Origin: a virus
Length of the DNA stretch: 36,953 nucleotides
Virus record (IMG/VR): IMGVR_UViG_3300035070_002538
Location: 1-36,953 of that record
Reading direction: 5' to 3' (one strand)
Under the pieces are notes generated by a model. The model saw nothing but the letters and a program-made list of their open reading frames with translations. It had not been told where the DNA came from and ran no database searches. The translations under genes were made by a program, and so were the position numbers. Of the stretch, positions 12,530 through 20,058 are shown in pieces. How positions within the stretch are numbered: the stretch's first letter is position 1; each line of letters starts with the position of its first letter.

Positions 12530-14084
12530 ATTCGCAAGAGAGGCTAAGGTAAACTTCCCTCTCTTCTCAAAGAACTGTTTATTCATTCGAACTAAAGAGG
12601 CTGGTGTACAGCCTTTTGTGCTTAACAAGGCTCAGAAGTACATACACGAGAAGCTGGAAGAGCAACGGCTCAAGACTGGCAAGGTTCGAGCGATACTATT
12701 AAAGGGTCGGCAGCAAGGCGCTAGTACTTACGTAGAGGGTCGCTATATCTGGCGCACTACTATGTCTAAGGGTGTTCGAGCTTTTATCCTTACTCACGAT
12801 GCTGAATCAACTAACGCGCTGTTTGAAATGACGGTGCGTTACTACGATAACCTTCCCACCAAGACAGTTAACGGTGAAACCCATAACTTCAAGCCATCTA
12901 TCGAGAAGTCAAACGCTAAAGAGCTTCGGTTCAGCAAGCTAGATTCAGGCTATAAGATAGGCACGGCGGGTAACAAAGGTGTTGGCCGTGGTACGACTCT
13001 CCAATTCTTCCACGGTTCAGAGGTAGCTTTCTGGCCTCATGCGGCAGAGCACACAAAAGGTATTCTGCAAGCTGTGCCAGATGCTAGAGATACTGAGGTT
13101 ATTCTAGAGTCGACAGCTAACGGGTTGGGTAACTACTTCCACCAGCAATGGAAGGAGGCGGAGTCGGGCGGTTCAGAGTATCAGGCGATCTTCGTTCCTT
13201 GGTTCTGGCAAGATGAATACACCAAGCATGTACCAGAAGAATTAAATTTTGTGCGTACGTCGGAGGAGCATGAACTTTGTTCTGAGTATGGAATTAATGA
13301 CAATCAGTTATACTGGCGAAGACTGAAGATTAAAGAACTATCTGCTGATGGCATGAATGGAGAAAAGGCGTTCAAGCAAGAGTATCCAATGAACAGCGCT
13401 GAAGCATTCCAAACTTCAGGTGAAGATGGTCTTATTACTGCTGATGTTATCCAGAAAGCACGTAAGGCCAATGTTAAGGCAAGTGGTCCATACATTGTAG
13501 GCGTCGACCCTTCTCGTGGTGGTGATAGATTCTCATGGACTAAACGCGCTGGCCGTTGCTCGTGGGAAACTAAGTCTCGCAAGTTCAATGACTATAAGCT
13601 TGGTGATGGTGTTGCCTTATGTAAGAGCATTCTAGATCATGTTGACGTTGAGATTGGTAAGCGACCGGATTATATGTTCGTCGATGCTGGTTACGGTGCT
13701 GACATTGTAGACCGACTGCATGAGCTTGGTTACTACAACGTGAAAGCAATATGGTTTGGTTCTACTCCACTAGATGCTATTCGCTATGCAAACAAACGTG
13801 CAGAGATGTGGGGAGAGGCTAACAAGTGGCTACGTGATGAGAACTTACCTTGCCGAGTGGCTGATACTGACTCGCTTCAGGCTGACTTAATAGCAAGTCC
13901 GTACAAGACTGACTCAAGCGATAGAATCATCCTGCAACCTAAAGACAAGATTAAGGATATGTTTGGATACTCACCCGATGAAGGGGATAGCTTCGCGCTC
14001 ACGTTTGCTGAGCCAGTAGCGGCTAGAGTTGAAAGGGCATATAATAACCAAATGGCTAACACAGATTACGATATTTTGGGGTAG
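12513..14084 (+). CDS. terL: Terminase large subunit
   Basis: The 523-residue protein has an ATPase domain with a Walker A-like KGRQQGAST (64-72), a Walker B region FFHGSEVAFW (165-174) and the coupling motif ESTANGLG (199-206). Its RNase H-like nuclease has acidic residues D332 (GVDPSRGGD), D391 (FVDAGYGADIVD) and a late one in DEGDSFALTF. It powers and cuts DNA during packaging. ATG 12513 is chosen over the in-frame ATG at 12480, which lacks a binding site; the chosen one has GGAG only two bases upstream, so the start is not certain. Confidence 0.92.
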   Translation: MKVIPEFAREAKVNFPLFSKNCLFIRTKEAGVQPFVLNKAQKYIHEKLEEQRLKTGKVRAILLKGRQQGASTYVEGRYIWRTTMSKGVRAFILTHDAESTNALFEMTVRYYDNLPTKTVNGETHNFKPSIEKSNAKELRFSKLDSGYKIGTAGNKGVGRGTTLQFFHGSEVAFWPHAAEHTKGILQAVPDARDTEVILESTANGLGNYFHQQWKEAESGGSEYQAIFVPWFWQDEYTKHVPEELNFVRTSEEHELCSEYGINDNQLYWRRLKIKELSADGMNGEKAFKQEYPMNSAEAFQTSGEDGLITADVIQKARKANVKASGPYIVGVDPSRGGDRFSWTKRAGRCSWETKSRKFNDYKLGDGVALCKSILDHVDVEIGKRPDYMFVDAGYGADIVDRLHELGYYNVKAIWFGSTPLDAIRYANKRAEMWGEANKWLRDENLPCRVADTDSLQADLIASPYKTDSSDRIILQPKDKIKDMFGYSPDEGDSFALTFAEPVAARVERAYNNQMANTDYDILG

Positions 14085-14087
14085 ATT

Positions 14088-14399
14088 ATGAGCAGTGCAG
14101 TAGGCAAGGTTGTGAAGACTGTAGGTAAGATTATGGACCCAGGTGGTTTAGTGCAGAAGACAGTAGGCGACCCGCTTGGTGTTAACTGGACTGACCCGCT
14201 TGGTTTGGGTGAAGAGCCACCAGAAGCGGCGACAGTTGAAGATACCAGTCTAAGTGATTCAGAGCAGGCTATCCTTGCTGATGAAGAAGCCAAGCGCCAA
14301 TCCAAGAAGAAGAAAGAAACGACTCAAACCGTTCTGACTTCACCACTTGGTGCAACCACTACAGCGAAGACTGCTGTTACTAAGTTAGGTGGTGCGTAA
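14088..14399 (+). CDS. Hypothetical protein between terminase and portal (103 aa)
   Basis: The protein starts with a lysine/glycine-rich helical part (VGKVVKTVGKIMDPGG), has two related PLG segments (DPLGVNW and DPLGLGE), an acidic middle and a basic threonine/alanine-rich end. It has no recognised domain. Small proteins between terminase and portal are common in podoviruses and some are minor virion proteins. Its stop overlaps the HNH gene start as TAATG. Confidence 0.65.
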   Translation: MSSAVGKVVKTVGKIMDPGGLVQKTVGDPLGVNWTDPLGLGEEPPEAATVEDTSLSDSEQAILADEEAKRQSKKKKETTQTVLTSPLGATTTAKTAVTKLGGA

Positions 14400-14926
14400 T
14401 GGATTATAAGGGGTTCAGTCTTCATGAGTTGCGGTCTTACTTTAGCTACAATCCGGATACTGGAATGATCGTTAGATTGATAAGTTCATCAACTGGACCC
14501 GGAAAGGCTGGAGATATCACTGGCTCTCTGGATGGTAATGGATACCTAGCCATCAAACACAAATGCAAAAGACTTCTTGCTCACAGATTGGCTTGGTTTA
14601 TTTCCACTGGTGAGATATCAAAGAATTTGCAAATAGATCACATTAATGGCGACCGTTCTGATAATCGATTAAGCAATATCAGGATGGTAACTTGCGCTGT
14701 AAATGCAAAAAACAGAGCGAGATCGCTAAGAAATACATCGGGATGCACTGGGGTTAGTTGGGATAAGTCGTCCGGCAAGTGGCATGCTAGAATATCAAAT
14801 GATGGGAAAAGAGTTTCCATTGGTGTTTATGATGACCTGAACGATGCTATTGCAGCAAGAAAGAAAGCCGAGCAAGATTTCGGGTACCACAAGAATCATG
14901 ATAGAGAGGCAACCAGTGGACTATAA
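14399..14926 (+). CDS. HNH homing endonuclease with AP2 domain
   Basis: The 175-residue protein has an HNH core: H62 (LLAHRLAWF), D80-H81 and N84 in IDHINGDRSDNRLSNIR, then an AP2 DNA-binding domain (about 113-160, SGCTGVSWDKSSGKWHARI and IGVYDDLNDAI). This is the HNH_3 + AP2 layout of free-standing phage homing enzymes. It lies between two virion genes, overlaps the portal start by 11 bases, and its first codons (MDYK) repeat those of the portal protein. It likely spreads by cutting uninterrupted alleles of related phages. Confidence 0.9.
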   Translation: MDYKGFSLHELRSYFSYNPDTGMIVRLISSSTGPGKAGDITGSLDGNGYLAIKHKCKRLLAHRLAWFISTGEISKNLQIDHINGDRSDNRLSNIRMVTCAVNAKNRARSLRNTSGCTGVSWDKSSGKWHARISNDGKRVSIGVYDDLNDAIAARKKAEQDFGYHKNHDREATSGL

Positions 14927-16529
14927 ACAGTTATCAGCCAGTCTCACAAAGCATAGAGGCTCATGGCAAAATTTTTGGCAGGATGTAGCCGAGCGTTGTT
15001 TAACAGATCAAGCTGACTTTAATGTAACGCGCTCACCTGGCACTCAACGTACACAGCGCATTTATGACTCAACTACAGCCATGGCCATTAACCGAAGCGC
15101 TTCAGCTATTGTCGGTCTGATTACACCTAAGTCGGAGCAATGGCACTCACTGCGCACAGATAATGATGCATTGAACGATAGTCAGAACGTTAAGCGATAC
15201 TTTGCTGACGTGACAGATATTCTATTTGCCATGCGCTATGCGTCTAAGTCTGGGTTCTCTACCAGTAATTACCAGTCTATCCGTTCGCTAATGGGTTTTG
15301 GTACTGGCGTAATGACGCTGAATGAAGCGCCTAACGGTAAGGGTATCATCTATCAATCACTCTTCTTGGGTGATATGTACTTCGGCGTGAATAACTTCGG
15401 CGTTGTTGATACTGCTATGCGTGAGTTTCAGTTCACTAAAGCTCAAGCTATCCAGCAGTGGGGTGAAGAAGTTCTACCTAGCAAGATTATGCAGGATAAG
15501 GGCGATACCAAGTTCACCTTTTGCCATATCGTGCATCCTAATGAAGACTATGACGAGATGTCGATTAACCCCGATAAGCGTCAATACAAGTTTGTTTACT
15601 TCTTTAAGGAGGACATGGAGCAACCATTGCAAGGTGGTGGTTACTACTCATTCCCTTATGCGGTAGCTCGCGAACAGACATCGCCTAATGAAATCTACGG
15701 TCGTTCTGCTGCTATGCAGATGCTACCAGAGATTAAAGGCCTTAATGAGATGCGTAAAACCAATCTCATGGCTGGTCACATGGCGGTAACCCCCCCACTA
15801 CTTGCACCATCTTCTGGTCAAGGTGTGGGTGTTTTGGGTTCTGGCCCAATGGCGATCAACTTTAAGCCTGGTGGTGTAACTCATGGCGGTGTAGGCCCTC
15901 AAGGTCAGCAAATGGTTCAGCCAATGAATACAGGTGCTCGTCCTGACATTGGACAGGGTATGATTGAAGAGTCACGTCGAATCATTAACGACTCATTTTA
16001 TTTGAACCTATTTCAGATACTTGTGGAAACGCCACAGATGACAGCTACGGAAGTGCTAGCGCGCACACAAGAGAAAGGTATCCTGCTTGCTCCGACTGCT
16101 GACAGACTTGAGCAAGAATATCTAGGACCAATGATTGAGCGTGAGTTAGATATCCTATCTCGCCAAGGTCTATTGCCTGAGATGCCACAAGAGCTAATGG
16201 ACGCTGAAGGCGATTACACAATCGTGTACGAGTCACCAATTACACGCGCTCAGCGTTCAGGCCAGTTGATGGGTATGGATGACACTGTGCAGTCAGCTAT
16301 CAATATCGCAGCTTATGACCCGTCAGTGTTGGATAATGTAAACCTAGACGAATACATCAAAGCGAAAGCAGAGGTTAACGGCACGCCACCGTCAATCATT
16401 CGAAGTGAGTCAGAGAAAGAAGAGTTGAGAAACAGTCGCAAGCAAGCAGAGCAAACGCAAGCTCTACTTAACCAAGCTCCGGCACTAGCAGGGGCAGCCA
16501 AGGATTTAGCACAAGCACAAAGTATGTAA
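14916..16529 (+). CDS. Portal protein (head-to-tail connecting protein)
   Basis: About 537 residues, the usual size of podovirus portal proteins of the head-tail connector family. It shows the characteristic early segment RIYDSTTAMAINRSASAIVG, the central RSAAMQMLPEIKGLNEMRK and a helical C-terminus rich in Q and A. It forms the dodecameric ring at the capsid vertex for DNA passage. The start is taken as GTG 14916 because GAGAGG lies six bases upstream and the protein then begins MDYKQLS; ATG 14898 adds six residues but has no good binding site. Confidence 0.9.
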   Translation: MDYKQLSASLTKHRGSWQNFWQDVAERCLTDQADFNVTRSPGTQRTQRIYDSTTAMAINRSASAIVGLITPKSEQWHSLRTDNDALNDSQNVKRYFADVTDILFAMRYASKSGFSTSNYQSIRSLMGFGTGVMTLNEAPNGKGIIYQSLFLGDMYFGVNNFGVVDTAMREFQFTKAQAIQQWGEEVLPSKIMQDKGDTKFTFCHIVHPNEDYDEMSINPDKRQYKFVYFFKEDMEQPLQGGGYYSFPYAVAREQTSPNEIYGRSAAMQMLPEIKGLNEMRKTNLMAGHMAVTPPLLAPSSGQGVGVLGSGPMAINFKPGGVTHGGVGPQGQQMVQPMNTGARPDIGQGMIEESRRIINDSFYLNLFQILVETPQMTATEVLARTQEKGILLAPTADRLEQEYLGPMIERELDILSRQGLLPEMPQELMDAEGDYTIVYESPITRAQRSGQLMGMDDTVQSAINIAAYDPSVLDNVNLDEYIKAKAEVNGTPPSIIRSESEKEELRNSRKQAEQTQALLNQAPALAGAAKDLAQAQSM

Positions 16530-16538
16530 GGGAATGAT

Positions 16539-17123
16539 ATGAGAGTTGATGAAACAAGAGATCAAGGTACGCCGGTAATAGACATCTCCACTCCAGCGGG
16601 AGTTTATGAGGGCGTTCGAGCTGTTACTACTCAGGGCTACGTTGAAGCCAACATTAAGCTAGGAGTTCAGTTTGAAGGCTCAGTGTTGCTTACTATTGGT
16701 GGTGGCGCTTCGTCGGATACTATCTTTCTGACTGGTAGCAATCCGGTATCTCTGAAGGGGCGTAAGATTTCTTACAACGGAAACGGTGTGACAGCTGAGA
16801 TTTACTCAACACCAACCTACACAGGTGGCAGTCCTGCCGAATACCAGAACGCTAACAACAAAAACCCGCAAGTGGGCGAGAGTCAGATTATTGTAGGTGC
16901 AACCATCACCGATGATGGTGACCTTGCATTCTCACCCATTCACTCTCTGGGTAATAGCGGCTTCTTTGGTGGTGGCTCACAAGTGCCGGGTATTGAATCT
17001 GAGCGAATCCTTGCGCCTAACACAGCTTATCTATTGCGACTAACCAACCTAGACGCAGGAGCTCAACAGGTAGCCTCGCATTTAAGTTGGTATGAGGGTG
17101 AATTGGATTTACCGAGACCATAA
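16539..17123 (+). CDS. Virion-associated protein (194 aa, possible decoration or head protein)
   Basis: A beta-rich, cysteine-free protein with many glycine turns (TIGGGASSDTIFLTG, NSGFFGGGSQVPG) and a C-terminal AYLLRLTNLDAGAQQVASHL. The last segment resembles a family of podovirus structural proteins annotated as head or capsid-associated. It follows the portal gene and is the last gene before the accessory island. AAGGGA lies before the start. The exact role (decoration, head fibre, plug) is not clear. Confidence 0.6.
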   Translation: MRVDETRDQGTPVIDISTPAGVYEGVRAVTTQGYVEANIKLGVQFEGSVLLTIGGGASSDTIFLTGSNPVSLKGRKISYNGNGVTAEIYSTPTYTGGSPAEYQNANNKNPQVGESQIIVGATITDDGDLAFSPIHSLGNSGFFGGGSQVPGIESERILAPNTAYLLRLTNLDAGAQQVASHLSWYEGELDLPRP

Positions 17124-17126
17124 GAA

Positions 17127-17158
17127 AAGCCCGCTTAATTGCGGGCTTATTTTATTTG
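17127..17158. terminator. Bidirectional intrinsic terminator at left edge of the island
   Basis: AAGCCCGC pairs with GCGGGCTT around a six-base loop, with a T-rich tract on the + strand and an A-rich tract before it that serves the leftward genes. It ends both the virion transcript from the left and the leftward operon from the right. Confidence 0.85.
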
Positions 17159-17346
17159 GACACGCTATAGAATTGAATCATCCTGACGCTACAGTCAAGA
17201 CCGGTATCTTTATTGCACTCAGACTCAGAGCTATAAATGGTAACAACCTCCTTGACTGGGGATGTTTGAGAGATAACATCGAAATAAAAAAGAATCGCTA
17301 TATAGCAACATAATGCACCAATCAAAATATCAATTGCCCTTCCCAT
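17152..17346 (-). CDS. Membrane-anchored protein (64 aa)
   Basis: The N-terminus holds one hydrophobic helix (IDILIGALCCYIAILFYFDV), followed by a polar region of about 40 residues with two cysteines (ECNKDTGLDC) that could form a disulphide if exported. GGAAGG lies six bases before the ATG and the start overlaps the upstream stop as TGATG. It is the last gene of the leftward island operon. The function is unknown. Confidence 0.6.
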   Translation of the reverse strand: MGRAIDILIGALCCYIAILFYFDVISQTSPVKEVVTIYSSESECNKDTGLDCSVRMIQFYSVSK

Positions 17347-17453
17347 CACTCACCTTCCTTACCTCTCAACTTGTTCGCCAATTCAAGGTAATTCAAATCA
17401 CCTGTCTCAACCCATTTTCGTTCGTAGAATTCAGCCATCGTTTCAGTTGGCAT
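17346..17453 (-). CDS. Small hypothetical protein (35 aa)
   Basis: The product is helical and charged (AEFYERKWVETGDLNYLELANK). Both ends overlap the neighbouring genes by one to two bases (TAATG and TGATG), the sign of a compact translated operon. A GGAGG segment stands before its start. No function can be inferred. Confidence 0.6.
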   Translation of the reverse strand: MPTETMAEFYERKWVETGDLNYLELANKLRGKEGE

Positions 17454-17632
17454 TACTCTTCCTCCAGCAGTTTAATTATGCTCTCAGCTTGTGATTTAGA
17501 TACCTCAATCCTATCATCAACACCCTGAAGCGTTACCCATGCAAAATTAGAGCTCATATGAACATGGGCGACTTTATTAAGTACCATTGCATTTTCTCTT
17601 CCATTGCTAGACATGTACTTGTAAATCTTCAC
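17453..17632 (-). CDS. Small hypothetical protein (59 aa)
   Basis: Starting from GTG at 17632, which overlaps the preceding stop, the protein is alpha/beta: KIYKYMSSNGREN, a strand segment SNFAWVTLQG, then a helix (KSQAESIIKLLEEE). The layout (strand, strand, C-terminal helix) occurs in many tiny phage proteins. It is not recognised. The GGAG upstream supports the GTG start. Confidence 0.55.
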   Translation of the reverse strand: MKIYKYMSSNGRENAMVLNKVAHVHMSSNFAWVTLQGVDDRIEVSKSQAESIIKLLEEE

Positions 17633-17805
17633 TCCGCACCCTCCAAAACCATATCAATCTTAGCCACAAAGAACTCCGTACCATCGTAGGATTCTAGTTT
17701 ATTTGAAGCCCTTACCAGCATTCGCTCAAGCTCTTCGATGCGTTCATTTTTCTTTTTGTTTGTGCGTCGCAGTGTAACCATCTCGCACATTTGATTGTTA
17801 GTCAT
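17629..17805 (-). CDS. Small coiled-coil protein (58 aa)
   Basis: The middle of the protein (KKKNERIEELERMLVRASNKLES) is a strong coiled-coil helix; the rest is short and polar. ATG 17805 has GAGG seven bases upstream; a TTG at 17817 is possible. Its stop overlaps the next GTG start. The coiled coil suggests oligomerisation; partners are unknown. Confidence 0.6.
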   Translation of the reverse strand: MTNNQMCEMVTLRRTNKKKNERIEELERMLVRASNKLESYDGTEFFVAKIDMVLEGAE

Positions 17806-17813
17806 GGCTAACC

Positions 17814-17996
17814 TCAATAAAGCTCATCAACACTACAGCCAAGCTCTTTAGCTTCCTGCATCACCTCGATACGCTTACGGCATTTCATTGTCTCAACCAT
17901 CTTCTTGGATGGCTTATTTGAGTTCTCGCCTTTAGCTTTCGGTACAGAGTGAAAGCGCTTCATTGTTTCTTGTTGAAGTATGTCCTGTCGGTTCAT
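17814..17996 (-). CDS. Small basic protein (60 aa)
   Basis: The protein is rich in lysine, has a basic middle (KAKGENSNKPSKK) and ends in a helical KCRKRIEVMQEAKELGCSVDELY. Its ATG overlaps the stop of the 263-residue gene by four bases. The last 20 residues have a helix-turn-helix-like spacing (AKELGCSVDEL) but are too short for confidence. No family is recognised. Confidence 0.55.
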   Translation of the reverse strand: MNRQDILQQETMKRFHSVPKAKGENSNKPSKKMVETMKCRKRIEVMQEAKELGCSVDELY

Positions 17997-18784
17997 TTTG
18001 ATTCACCTTTAAGGCTGTCGTACATTTCACCAAGAATATCTTTGTAGGTCATAGTGCTAACATGTTTAACTTTATGCGCAAACTTCTCAATCCACTCACT
18101 ACGCTCGCGCTCTTCGCGTTGTTGTGGGGTTTCAATACGCTTACAAAGTTTGTGTCGATTCATAAGCAAATCGCGACCAGTAACATCTGAAACCGGAACG
18201 ATGTTTTTGTTAGACCATGCAAAGTAAAGATCTGACTCTATGCAAATATCACCATCAATAGTTAATATTGTTTTGTCAAAATCAACCTGCTCAAAAATCT
18301 CACCATCAACATCAGTGTATTTAGCTGCCACAACACTAAACTTACTCATCTCATATTGATGCGGTGTAGTGTCGATTAGGTCAAGCGCCTCTTTCTCTTC
18401 TGGTGTTTGTGTTGCTAGGGTGTCGATGTTCATTTGGTTTTCCAATGCTGCGGCGCGTAGGATGTAGCGCTCATTGTCATCAGCCTCCGGCTTGTTTGAG
18501 GATTTAACGGTATAAATGTACGTGTCTGAATTTACCTTATCCGAAACTGTCCATATAACGCCCTCATCTAAAATCAAATCCCCCTCAACAACCTTATGCC
18601 CACCAGCTAAAAACTTCTCAACTGCCATGCAGTAATATTGCGGCTCGGCAAATCTGCTACCACCCGCTAGAGTTGTACCTTCTCGTGTTGGCATTCCAAA
18701 AAACAAACCAGAGTCTGTATCTTCAATTATGCAAGCCTTTGTCATTGCAATCTTAGCTTCTTGGTACGTATTGTATGTTTTCAT
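17993..18784 (-). CDS. Hypothetical accessory protein (263 aa)
   Basis: The largest and first gene of the leftward island operon. The protein is acidic and seems multi-domain: an N-terminal alpha/beta part (1-70), a central strand-rich part (about 70-105, GVIWTVSDKVN), an acidic linker, another strand-rich part (about 145-195) and a basic helical C-terminus with an R/E-rich stretch. No transmembrane segment or catalytic motif is visible. It has its own promoter. Its place in an insert within the morphogenesis cluster fits an accessory (moron-like) role, possibly against host or competing phage; nothing in the sequence defines that role. Confidence 0.6.
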   Translation of the reverse strand: MKTYNTYQEAKIAMTKACIIEDTDSGLFFGMPTREGTTLAGGSRFAEPQYYCMAVEKFLAGGHKVVEGDLILDEGVIWTVSDKVNSDTYIYTVKSSNKPEADDNERYILRAAALENQMNIDTLATQTPEEKEALDLIDTTPHQYEMSKFSVVAAKYTDVDGEIFEQVDFDKTILTIDGDICIESDLYFAWSNKNIVPVSDVTGRDLLMNRHKLCKRIETPQQREERERSEWIEKFAHKVKHVSTMTYKDILGEMYDSLKGESK

Positions 18785-18814
18785 CTTTAATTGTCCTGTT
18801 TGTTTTGATGATTC

Positions 18815-18844
18815 ATTATTGGCTTGTTATTGGTGGGTTGTCAA
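18815..18844 (-). promoter_or_regulatory. Leftward promoter of the island operon
   Basis: Read leftward: TTGACA (18844-18839), 18 bases, AATAAT (18820-18815). The -35 box is consensus. It starts near 18808, about 24 bases before the 263-residue gene. Confidence 0.7.
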
Positions 18845-18862
18845 ATAAATTATAACTTTTTA

Positions 18863-18891
18863 TTGCTACCATTTATTATAACGACTAGTAT
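18863..18891 (+). promoter_or_regulatory. Rightward promoter of the island
   Basis: TTGCTA, 17 bases, TAGTAT, just upstream of the 66-residue gene at 18922. An ATTATAAC direct repeat (18849-18856 and 18875-18882) sits on either side of the -35 box, a possible operator pair for control of one or both divergent promoters. Confidence 0.55.
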
Positions 18892-18921
18892 TAACTCAAA
18901 CAGCAATCGACGGAAATTAAA

Positions 18922-19122
18922 ATGGCAATTAGCAAATCAATACCAGAATCAAAAGAGCGCGCAAGCATCGGTGTTTATGTAGGCACGAAAGCAGCATTCG
19001 ATAACTTAGTCGACATGCTTAATCACAAGAACAAACAAGAGCTTGGTAATAGAGCAAAGAAGATTACCAAGGATGATGTATTAAATGAGCTTATTAAAGC
19101 GTATGAAAAGGTGGGTGGGTGA
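18922..19122 (+). CDS. Possible ribbon-helix-helix protein (66 aa)
   Basis: The protein starts with a polar arm, then a strand (ASIGVYVGTKAAF), a helix (DNLVDMLNHKNKQEL), a basic turn (GNRAKKITKDD) and a final helix (VLNELIKAYEKV). This order resembles an RHH fold with a long loop. It is transcribed divergently from the 263-residue gene and could regulate the shared promoter region with its direct repeats. Its stop overlaps the YopX gene start as TGATG. Confidence 0.55.
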   Translation: MAISKSIPESKERASIGVYVGTKAAFDNLVDMLNHKNKQELGNRAKKITKDDVLNELIKAYEKVGG

Positions 19123-19463
19123 TGCGAGATATTAAATTTAGAGCTTGGAACTCAATAGATAAGGTTATGTGCGACAACTCTACAACCTTAACTAACTTAC
19201 GAGGCTTTATTAAGTCAAAGCATTACCACCCAATGCAATACACCGGACTGAAAGACAAAAACGGCGTTGAGATTTATGAGGGTGATATCATCCCTTATGG
19301 CGGCAATAACTATGCTGTTGAAATGTGCGGACCATCTTGGAGTTTCCCTGAGTTTGTCGGTCAGGATTATTACGGGCATGACGAACCTGAGCTTCAAGAT
19401 TGGTCTGAGTTTGAAGTAATCGGCAATATCCATCAAAACCCAGAATTATTAGGCAATGCTTAA
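19122..19463 (+). CDS. YopX-family protein
   Basis: The 113-residue product has the YopX pattern: MRDIKFRAWN at the start, the middle MQYTGLKDKNGVEIYEGDII, and the C-terminal EVIGNIHQNPELL. Family members are frequent in phages and prophages and have no settled function. It is coupled to the preceding small gene, and its stop overlaps the putative promoter of the structured RNA. Confidence 0.9.
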   Translation: MRDIKFRAWNSIDKVMCDNSTTLTNLRGFIKSKHYHPMQYTGLKDKNGVEIYEGDIIPYGGNNYAVEMCGPSWSFPEFVGQDYYGHDEPELQDWSEFEVIGNIHQNPELLGNA

Positions 19464-19485
19464 CTAAAGATTTAATGTATACTAA
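19460..19485 (+). promoter_or_regulatory. Putative promoter, shared motif copy 2
   Basis: TTAACTAA, six bases, AATGTATACTAA with the -10 box TATACT at 19478-19483. Both blocks match those at 11171-11198, though the gap is two bases shorter. There is no clear -35 hexamer, so a phage activator may be involved. It would start transcription near 19490, at the 5' edge of a folded RNA. Confidence 0.5.
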
Positions 19486-19488
19486 CCA

Positions 19489-19580
19489 TGCTGTGACAGG
19501 CATTAGATAGAACTTATAGGTAAACCCATTTCACTTGCACCCCTCTATCGGGCTGTCACTGCGAGTAAGTGGGTTTTTTT
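19489..19580 (+). ncRNA. Structured RNA ending in an intrinsic terminator, pseudoknot-capable
   Basis: AAACCCA (19522-19528) pairs with TGGGTTT (19570-19576). An inner helix ACTTGC (19533-19538) pairs with GCGAGT (19561-19566), and a T-run follows, giving an intrinsic terminator. In addition GTGACAG (19493-19499), at the presumed 5' end, is the exact complement of CTGTCAC (19553-19559) inside the terminator loop, which would form a pseudoknot or an alternative fold. No gene fits this 130-base gap. It may be a small RNA of about 90 bases or an attenuator for the downstream genes. Confidence 0.5.
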
Positions 19581-19593
19581 ATTGGTGGGAAAT

Positions 19594-19968
19594 ATGATTA
19601 GACGCGATCAAATTACAAGTAGTTTTGATAACTCAAAAATAAAGCATGACTTTGATGACTGGTGCTCGTTGAGTGTTACATCTAGCGTTAGGGATGGTGA
19701 CTTTTCAGCGCTAACTTTTGACGAAAAAAGACTTTTCCATGTTGGGGTGGAGCTCTTTGCTGAGACTTACATTTCACCGAATGATAATTCTCAGCAGTAT
19801 AAGATTGAAGACATATTAAGAAGAAAGATAATGAACTATCTTTATGGTGAAATTCTTAATAGCGTTCACGATATAAGAATAAACATAGAGTTCGAAGGTA
19901 GGGATAAAGCTATAGACGCTGTGGATAATTTACTTAAAAAGTTATCGGTCGAAATAAATGGTGAATAA
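19594..19968 (+). CDS. Hypothetical protein (124 aa)
   Basis: A soluble acidic protein with a polar N-terminal region (DFDDWCSLSVTSS), a central helix (EKRLFHVGVELFAETY) and a helical C-terminus with basic LRRKIMNYL and the stretch RDKAIDAVDNLLKKL. No family is recognised. GGTGGG lies just upstream of the ATG, directly after the terminator of the structured RNA, so expression may depend on read-through there. It ends next to the small basic gene that precedes the Bbp19-like gene. Confidence 0.6.
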   Translation: MIRRDQITSSFDNSKIKHDFDDWCSLSVTSSVRDGDFSALTFDEKRLFHVGVELFAETYISPNDNSQQYKIEDILRRKIMNYLYGEILNSVHDIRINIEFEGRDKAIDAVDNLLKKLSVEINGE

Positions 19969-20058
19969 ATGAAACAACCAAAGCGTAAACGTTCAGTTAT
20001 AGCGGTAACGGCAGCATTAATGGCGAGGCGTAAAGATGCGACTAATCGAAAAGCTTAA
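19969..20058 (+). CDS. Small basic protein (29 aa)
   Basis: A very basic peptide (KQPKRKRSV at the start, ARRKDATNRK at the end) around a short hydrophobic centre (AVTAALM). It overlaps the next gene by 23 bases. Tiny basic frames at this place, just upstream of the Bbp19-like and scaffold genes, may serve translational coupling. Evidence is modest. Confidence 0.4.
   Translation: MKQPKRKRSVIAVTAALMARRKDATNRKA

Noticed and set aside
15403-15666. 87-codon + frame inside the portal gene
   Set aside because: It lacks a binding site and shows the composition of an alternative frame of a conserved gene.
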